DNA of 64,000 bases from Planctomycetaceae bacterium. Lineage in GTDB: Bacteria > Planctomycetota > Planctomycetia > Planctomycetales > Planctomycetaceae. Under the pieces are notes generated by a model. That model was not told the DNA's origin. It did not search any database and saw nothing but the letters and a program-made list of their open reading frames with translations. The stretch is taken from contig JAKFUF010000004.1 of the NCBI GenBank assembly GCA_021732845.1, positions 1 through 64,000 on the forward strand. The letters run 5' to 3'. Both the position numbers and the translations under genes were made by a program. Shown here one piece after another: positions 59,106 to 64,000 of this stretch (the stretch's first letter is position 1; every line of letters starts with the position of its first letter).

Positions 59106-60089
59106 TCATCGTTGCCTGGCCCCGGCGCGACGATGATCCATCGTCCGGTTGATTTCCTGCATAGCATAGTCACCAATGTTGTTGCCTCCGAGGTCAAGGC
59201 AAGTGAGGTTTTTCAGGTGCGGCAAGTTCACCAGCTCCTGTGCGCCTTCGTCGTGAATGACGTTGCCGAAGAGGTTGAGGTGGGTGAGGTTTTTCAGGTA
59301 CGGCGAATTCGCAAGTGATAGTGCTCCATTATTCCCGATACTGTTCAAGCCCAGGCTGAGCTGCACCAGGTTCTTCAGGTTCGGAGAGTTTGCCAGCGCC
59401 TCTACGCCTTCGTCGTGAATGACGTTGCCGAAGAGGTTGAGGTGGGTGAGGTTTTTCAGGTGCGGAGAGCTTGCCAGCGCCTCTACGCCTTCGTCGCCAA
59501 TGACGTTGCCGAAGAGGTTGAGGTGGGTGAGGTTTTTCAGGTGCGGCGAGTTCGCAAGTAATCGTGCTCCATTATTCCCGATACGGTTAAAGCCCAGGCT
59601 GAGGTGGGTGAGCTTCTCCATGTGCGGGGAGTTGGCCAGGGGCGTTATCTGCTCAGCGGTAACACCGACCAGCCAGGCTTCCCGGATCGGGGCCTTCGCG
59701 AACAGGACCTTGCCGTGGCTCAGGAAATCACTGGCGGAGATCGTGATTCCGTCCGGCAGACCCCGGCTGAATTCGACTCCAGTGGCACCAAGCGCACGGA
59801 GTGGTTCCTCCCAGGCATCTTGGTACTGCCCCAGCAATTCCCGCTCCCGAGCCGCAAAATACTGGCGGCGTTCGTCCGTGAGTACACCGCCATCGAGTTC
59901 CAATCCGGAGGCAAGCACCACCTGTGCCCGGATGAACTCCGCCTTATCGTTGAAGGGCTTCTGTTTCTCTTTGTTCCCAAGCCCATCGGCATGGTCATCG
60001 AGCCAGTCGGCGTAGATCAGCCGCGGTACATCCTCATCGGGATGCTCGATGATGTCCGCAAGGAATTGCTTCTCCATCGCGTCCGTCAT
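59106..60089 (-). CDS. TIGR02996 plus leucine-rich-repeat protein, fourth in operon
   Basis: A 327-residue product. The TIGR02996 domain (DVPRLIYADWLDDHADG) is followed by a linker and about seven ribonuclease-inhibitor-like LRRs (LKNLTHLNLFGNVIGDEGVE). There is no signal peptide, so it is probably intracellular and binds protein. Start and previous stop overlap as ATGA (60086-60089), with GAGGCGAGG in the preceding gene tail as ribosome site. The repeat number and order differ from its three upstream paralogues. It is the last gene before the terminator. Confidence 0.85.
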   Translation of the reverse strand: MTDAMEKQFLADIIEHPDEDVPRLIYADWLDDHADGLGNKEKQKPFNDKAEFIRAQVVLASGLELDGGVLTDERRQYFAARERELLGQYQDAWEEPLRALGATGVEFSRGLPDGITISASDFLSHGKVLFAKAPIREAWLVGVTAEQITPLANSPHMEKLTHLSLGFNRIGNNGARLLANSPHLKNLTHLNLFGNVIGDEGVEALASSPHLKNLTHLNLFGNVIHDEGVEALANSPNLKNLVQLSLGLNSIGNNGALSLANSPYLKNLTHLNLFGNVIHDEGAQELVNLPHLKNLTCLDLGGNNIGDYAMQEINRTMDHRRAGARQR

Positions 60090-61228
60090 CGCTGCCTCGC
60101 CTCGGCGCGACGACGATCCATCGTCCGATTGATTTCCCGTAGGGTATTGTCGTCAATGGCGGCGTCAATCAGGTAGAGTTCAGCGAGGCTGGCGAGGCTC
60201 GGCGAATTCGCAAGAACCCATGCTCCATTGTTACCGATTCGGTTCCGACTCAGGTCGAGCCGCTTTAAGTTCTTCAGGTGCGTGGAGTCGGCCAGCGCCT
60301 GTGCGCCAGTGGGACCGATGTTGTTGTTCATCAGGCTGAGATCAGTGAGGTTCTGCATGTGCGGAGAACTCGCCAGTGCTTGTACTCCACCGTCACCGAT
60401 CTCGTTGATACTCAAGTCGAGGTTAGTGAGTTTCTCCATGTGCTGCGAATTCGCCAGCGCCCGTATGCCGGTAATTCCGATTTCGTTGCACCCCATACGG
60501 AGGCTGGTGAGGTTCTCTAGGTGCGGTGACTCCGCAATTGCTCGCGCTCCATCGTTCCCGATCTCGTTGTTACTCAAGTCGAGCTGCTTTAGATTCTTTA
60601 CATGTGGCGAATTCGCAAGTGATCGCGCTCCATCGTTCCCGATCTCGTTGTTACTCAAGTCGAGCTGCTTTAGATTCTTTACATGTGGCGAATTCGCAAG
60701 TGATCGTGCTCCATTATTCCCGATACTGTTCAAGCCCAGGTTGAGGCTGGTAAGCTTCTCCAGGTGCGGGGAGTTGGCCAGGGGCGTCATCTGCTCAGCG
60801 GTAACATCGAACAGCCAGGCTTCCCGGATCGGGGCCAGATCGAACAGTTGGTCGGCATAGCTGAAGAAATCACTGGCGGAGATCGTGATTCCGTCCGGCA
60901 GACCCCGGCGATATTCGACACATGTGACGCCACGGTCGCGAAGTGGTTGTTCCCACGTGGCCTGATATGTTTCCAACAACTTCTGCTCGCGGCACTCCAG
61001 TTCCTTGCGGCGGTCGTCCGTGAGTACACCGCCGTGCTCCTTACCGGATGCGAGTGCCACCTGGGCGCGGATGAACTCCGCCTTATCGTTGAAGGGCTTC
61101 TGTTTCTCTTTGTTCCCAAGCCCATCGGCATGGTCATCGAGCCAGTCGGCGTAGATCAGCCGCGGTACATCCTCATCGGGATGCTCGATAATATCCGCAA
61201 GGAATTGCTTCTCCATCGCATCCGTCAT
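60086..61228 (-). CDS. TIGR02996 plus leucine-rich-repeat protein, third in operon
   Basis: A 380-residue paralogue, the longest of the four. Two adjacent LRR units are identical at DNA level (around 60535-60700), evidence of recent internal duplication. It overlaps both neighbours by 4 bases. It ends NRTMDRRRAEARQR like its paralogues, since this tail carries the ribosome site for the next gene. Confidence 0.85.
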   Translation of the reverse strand: MTDAMEKQFLADIIEHPDEDVPRLIYADWLDDHADGLGNKEKQKPFNDKAEFIRAQVALASGKEHGGVLTDDRRKELECREQKLLETYQATWEQPLRDRGVTCVEYRRGLPDGITISASDFFSYADQLFDLAPIREAWLFDVTAEQMTPLANSPHLEKLTSLNLGLNSIGNNGARSLANSPHVKNLKQLDLSNNEIGNDGARSLANSPHVKNLKQLDLSNNEIGNDGARAIAESPHLENLTSLRMGCNEIGITGIRALANSQHMEKLTNLDLSINEIGDGGVQALASSPHMQNLTDLSLMNNNIGPTGAQALADSTHLKNLKRLDLSRNRIGNNGAWVLANSPSLASLAELYLIDAAIDDNTLREINRTMDRRRAEARQR

Positions 61229-62208
61229 CGCTGCTTCGCCTCAGTGCGACGACGATCCATCGTCCGGTTGATCTCCTGTAGGACATTGTCGCCAATGGCG
61301 GCATTAATCAGGTCGAGATGGGTAAGGTTCTCCAGATGCGGCGATTTTGCCAGCGCCCATGCTCCATCGGTATCGATTTGGTTCCGACTCAGGTCGAGCC
61401 GCTTTAAGTTCTTCAGGTGCGTGGAGTCGGCAAGCGCCTGTACGCCGACATTCCCGATCTCGTTGTTACTCAGGTCGAGCCGCTTTAAGTTCTTCAGGTG
61501 CGTGGAGTCGGCAAGCGCCTGTACGCCGACATTCCCGATCTCGTTGTTACTCAAGTCGAGGTTAGTGAGGTTCTCCATGTGGGACGAACTCGCCAACAAC
61601 TGCACGCCTTCGTCGCCGAGCATGCTGCCATACAAGCTGAGGCTAGTGAGGTGCTTCAGGTGCGTGGAGTCTGCCAGTGCCCGCGCTCCTGCCACGCCGA
61701 GCGGGCGGCCTCTCAGGCTGAGGCTGGTCAGGTTCTCCAGGTGCGGGGAGTTGGCCAGGGGCGTCATCTGCTCAGCGGTAACACCGACCAGCCAGGCTTC
61801 CCGGATTGGGGCCCGCGCGAACAGGTCCTCGCCGTGGCTGAGGAAATTCCCGGCGGAAATGGTGATTACGTTTGGCAGCCCCCGGCGGAATGTGACAGTA
61901 CGGGCACCAAGGGCGAGGAGTGGTTTTTCCCAAGCATCTCGGTACTGCTGCATAAGTTTCTGTTCCCGGCCCTCAAGCGCCTTACGGCGGTCGTCCGTGA
62001 GTACACCGCCATCGAGTTCCAATCCGGAGGCAAGCACCACCTGTGCCCGGATGAACTCCGCCTTATCGTTGAAGGGCTTGTGTTTCTCTTTGTTCCCAAG
62101 CCCATCGGCATGGTCATCGAGCCAGTCGGCGTAGATCAGCCGCGGTACATCCTCATCGGGATGCTGGATAATATCCGCAAGGAATTGCCGCTCCATCGCG
62201 TCCGTCAT
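61225..62208 (-). CDS. TIGR02996 plus leucine-rich-repeat protein, second in operon
   Basis: A 327-residue paralogue with the same domain order. It contains two tandem near-identical LRR units (about 61400-61560, NEIGNVGVQALADSTHLKNL). The N-terminal domain is nearly identical to those of the third and fourth genes, while the LRRs are more like the first. It is coupled to both neighbours by ATGA overlaps. No catalytic motif is present. Confidence 0.85.
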   Translation of the reverse strand: MTDAMERQFLADIIQHPDEDVPRLIYADWLDDHADGLGNKEKHKPFNDKAEFIRAQVVLASGLELDGGVLTDDRRKALEGREQKLMQQYRDAWEKPLLALGARTVTFRRGLPNVITISAGNFLSHGEDLFARAPIREAWLVGVTAEQMTPLANSPHLENLTSLSLRGRPLGVAGARALADSTHLKHLTSLSLYGSMLGDEGVQLLASSSHMENLTNLDLSNNEIGNVGVQALADSTHLKNLKRLDLSNNEIGNVGVQALADSTHLKNLKRLDLSRNQIDTDGAWALAKSPHLENLTHLDLINAAIGDNVLQEINRTMDRRRTEAKQR

Positions 62209-63185
62209 CGCTGCCTCGCCTCGGCGCGACGACGATCCATCGTCCGATTGATTTCCCGTAGGGTATTGTCGTCAATGGCGGCATTAAACAGGTCGAGATG
62301 GGTAAGGTTCTCCAGACGCGGCGATTTTGCCAGCGCCCATGCTCCATCGGTATCGATTTGGTTCCGACTCAGGTTGAGCCGCTTTAGGTTCTTCAGGTGC
62401 GGGGACTCCGCAAGCGCCTGTACGCCGACATTCCCGATCTCGTTGTTACTCAAGTCGAGTTGTTTTAGGTGCTTCAGGTGCGGGGACTCCGCAAGCGCCC
62501 GTGCTCCACCCTCATTGATATTGTTACAACTCAAGTCGAGGTTAGTGAGGTTCTCCAGGTGGGACGAACTCGCCAACACCCGCACGCCTTCGTCGCCGAA
62601 CATGCTGCCATACAAGCTGAGGCTAGTGAGGTGCTTCAGGTACGGGGAGTCTACCAGCGCCCGCGCTCCTGCCACGCCGAGCGGGAGGCCTCTCAGGCTG
62701 AGGCTGGTGAGGTTCTCCATGTGCGGGGAGTTGGCCAGGGGCGTTATCTTCTCAGCGGTAACACCGACCAGCCAGGCTTCCCGGATCGGGGCCAGATCGA
62801 ACAGGGCTTCGCCGTGGCTCAGGAAATTCCCGGTGGAAATGGTGATTGCGTTTGGCAGCCCCCGGCGGAATGTGACAGTCCGGGCACCAAGGTCGACGAT
62901 TGGCTTTTGCCACGCCTTTCGGTACTGCTGCATAAGTTTCTGTTCCCGGCCCTCAAGCGCCTTACGGCGGTCGTCCGGGAGTACACCGCCGTGCTCCTTA
63001 CCTGATGCGAGTGCCACCTGGGCGCGGATGAACTCCGCCTTATCGCAGAATGCCGCACGTTGCTGTTGGTTTTGTTGTTCCCCGGCATGGTCTTCGAGCC
63101 AGTCGGCGTAGATCAGCCGCCGCCCGTCATCATCGGGATGCTCGATGATGTCCGCAAGGAATTGCTTCTCCATCGCGTCCGTCAT
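62205..63185 (-). CDS. TIGR02996 plus leucine-rich-repeat protein, first in operon
   Basis: A 326-residue paralogue. The N-terminal TIGR02996 domain differs slightly (DDDGRRLIYADWLEDHAGEQ). LRRs follow to the tail NRTMDRRRAEARQR. Its ATG overlaps the stop of a 40-residue ORF upstream (63182-63304), so translation likely depends on that ORF. Confidence 0.85.
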   Translation of the reverse strand: MTDAMEKQFLADIIEHPDDDGRRLIYADWLEDHAGEQQNQQQRAAFCDKAEFIRAQVALASGKEHGGVLPDDRRKALEGREQKLMQQYRKAWQKPIVDLGARTVTFRRGLPNAITISTGNFLSHGEALFDLAPIREAWLVGVTAEKITPLANSPHMENLTSLSLRGLPLGVAGARALVDSPYLKHLTSLSLYGSMFGDEGVRVLASSSHLENLTNLDLSCNNINEGGARALAESPHLKHLKQLDLSNNEIGNVGVQALAESPHLKNLKRLNLSRNQIDTDGAWALAKSPRLENLTHLDLFNAAIDDNTLREINRTMDRRRAEARQR

Positions 63186-63304
63186 GGCCGCCTCGCCTCG
63201 GCGCGACGATGTTCCAGTGCAATCCTGTGCATCAGCCGCCGACGCATTGCATCTTCTCTTTGCCCAGAACCTGAATCAAGTGCCTGATTGATAACTATAA
63301 ACAT
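63182..63304 (-). CDS. 40-residue leader ORF of the LRR operon
   Basis: ATG at 63304 has AAGGA about 7 bases upstream. The peptide starts MFIVINQALDSGSGQREDAM and ends with RRAEARRP. The DNA of this tail matches the tails of the LRR genes (CGTCGCGCCGAGGCGAGGC), and the stop overlaps the first LRR gene as ATGA. It appears to be a translated leader providing coupling. The region 63305-63616 upstream is AT-rich, presumably promoter, with no other gene. Confidence 0.55.
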   Translation of the reverse strand: MFIVINQALDSGSGQREDAMRRRLMHRIALEHRRAEARRP

Positions 63305-63616
63305 GTCATTTCCTTAGTGAAGCTGACAAATACGGTGTCGAATATGCAGTCATGGTATCACGAGTTTATTACAAAAATGCTACCAAATGATTACACATTT
63401 ATGACATGGTGCAAAATGCGAACAAACTATCGATATACATCTGATTGAACTCAATAAACAGACTCTTGATCGCCTCGTGCCGAGCCGTCCCAGAGAGTCC
63501 AGCACAACTGGATTATCTTTCGCTTGCCTGGGCGGGCAATGCAATGTTCGAAGCATCACTCTGTTCTGAAAGCCGATAGGCAACCGCCGGAAGAGACGCC
63601 AAGGGAATGGCCGGTT

Positions 63617-64000
63617 TCAGAGATCAACCCCATCCCAATTGATGCGCTCTTTGCTCTCAAAGCTATCGGTCGCGAGAAGGGTTTGTCCGCGCAACGGCAG
63701 GAGAGGGGAATCGTCGGGAAAGTGAATGGCGTCGATGAACGGGAGCAGGGGCATGCGCAGGATTCGTCTCCAGAAGGAACGATGCTCGTCGATGCCCACG
63801 CAACTGAACAATTCCGATGCGGTAACCAGTGCCAGGTAGATTTTGATCAGGCTTTTTGCGGGCAGTTCGATGGTCAGTCGCACGCGACCATCATTGTCAT
63901 CGAAATCCACCAGTGTCGCGTCCTTTTGACTAACCTCCTTGATCCAGGCACCGAATTGCTGAAGCAGCACGGAATGGTCGCTGAATTCCGCCGTCATTTC
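63617..64000 (-). CDS. C-terminal part of a paralogue of the 51-kb XRE-like regulator
   Basis: The frame is open to the right edge; the visible part from 63997 reads TAEFSDHSVLLQQFGAWIKE then ATLVDFDDNDGRVRLTIELP. It aligns closely over ~125 residues with the C-terminal domain of the regulator at 50888-51571. The Met near the edge corresponds to an internal residue of that protein, so the gene probably continues into an HTH domain outside the window. Confidence 0.7.
   Translation of the reverse strand, partial: EMTAEFSDHSVLLQQFGAWIKEVSQKDATLVDFDDNDGRVRLTIELPAKSLIKIYLALVTASELFSCVGIDEHRSFWRRILRMPLLPFIDAIHFPDDSPLLPLRGQTLLATDSFESKERINWDGVDL

Noticed and set aside
60764-63111. Long plus-strand open frames (456 and 537 codons)
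   Set aside because: They lie antisense to the LRR genes and arise because the repeats leave the opposite strand open; no ribosome site or domain.

Overview
The window looks like part of a planctomycete chromosome, probably Gemmataceae-like. The main clue is the set of repeat proteins that start with the short domain known as TIGR02996 (LIYADWLE/D motif), which is typical of that group. Composition is GC-rich, with AT-rich islands near 40.8, 47.1, 57.3, 58.5 and 63.4 kb. It reads as a defence island joined to an integrative, mobilizable element.

1-9 kb: the 3' end of an IS630-type transposase touches a minus-strand DUF4062-STAND-WD40 defence gene. A 10-bp tandem duplication has split that gene into two frames. 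Next come a small HTH ORF, a coiled-coil protein of unknown function, another unknown protein, and a divergent sigma-region-4-like regulator.

9-30 kb: a DUF6088/AbiEi-type regulator lies behind a 30-bp inverted repeat and precedes a tightly overlapping operon that I read as an Ssp-type DNA phosphorothioation system: sspB (DUF4007), sspC-like ATPase, a protein with two GHKL ATPase modules, a receiver-domain partner, sspD (ATP pyrophosphatase), sspF, sspG, sspH, an McrA-type HNH nuclease and sspA (cysteine desulfurase). B, C, D and A would modify DNA with sulfur; F, G, H and perhaps the HNH enzyme would restrict unmodified or foreign DNA. The histidine-kinase-like/receiver pair inside the modification genes is the least expected part and the best candidate for an undescribed variant.

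30-57 kb: the mobile element. Minus strand: a giant methylase-helicase (DarB-like), small accessory genes, duplicated beta-repeat (LRR-like) genes, ankyrin protein, ArdC-like antirestriction protein, ParB-like protein, tRNA-Leu(UAG) and a tyrosine integrase. Plus strand: MobF relaxase, a second ParB-like protein, small membrane proteins, a VirD4/TraG-type coupling protein and an excisionase-like HTH protein. A hairpin upstream of the relaxase is an oriT candidate. No mating-pair-formation (T4SS) genes are visible, so the element is either mobilizable or extends outside the window.

57-64 kb: decayed recombinase remnants, a small secreted protein, a strong bidirectional terminator, and a translationally coupled minus-strand operon of four tandem leucine-rich-repeat genes led by a 40-residue ORF. 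The right edge cuts a paralogue of the XRE-type regulator found at 51 kb.
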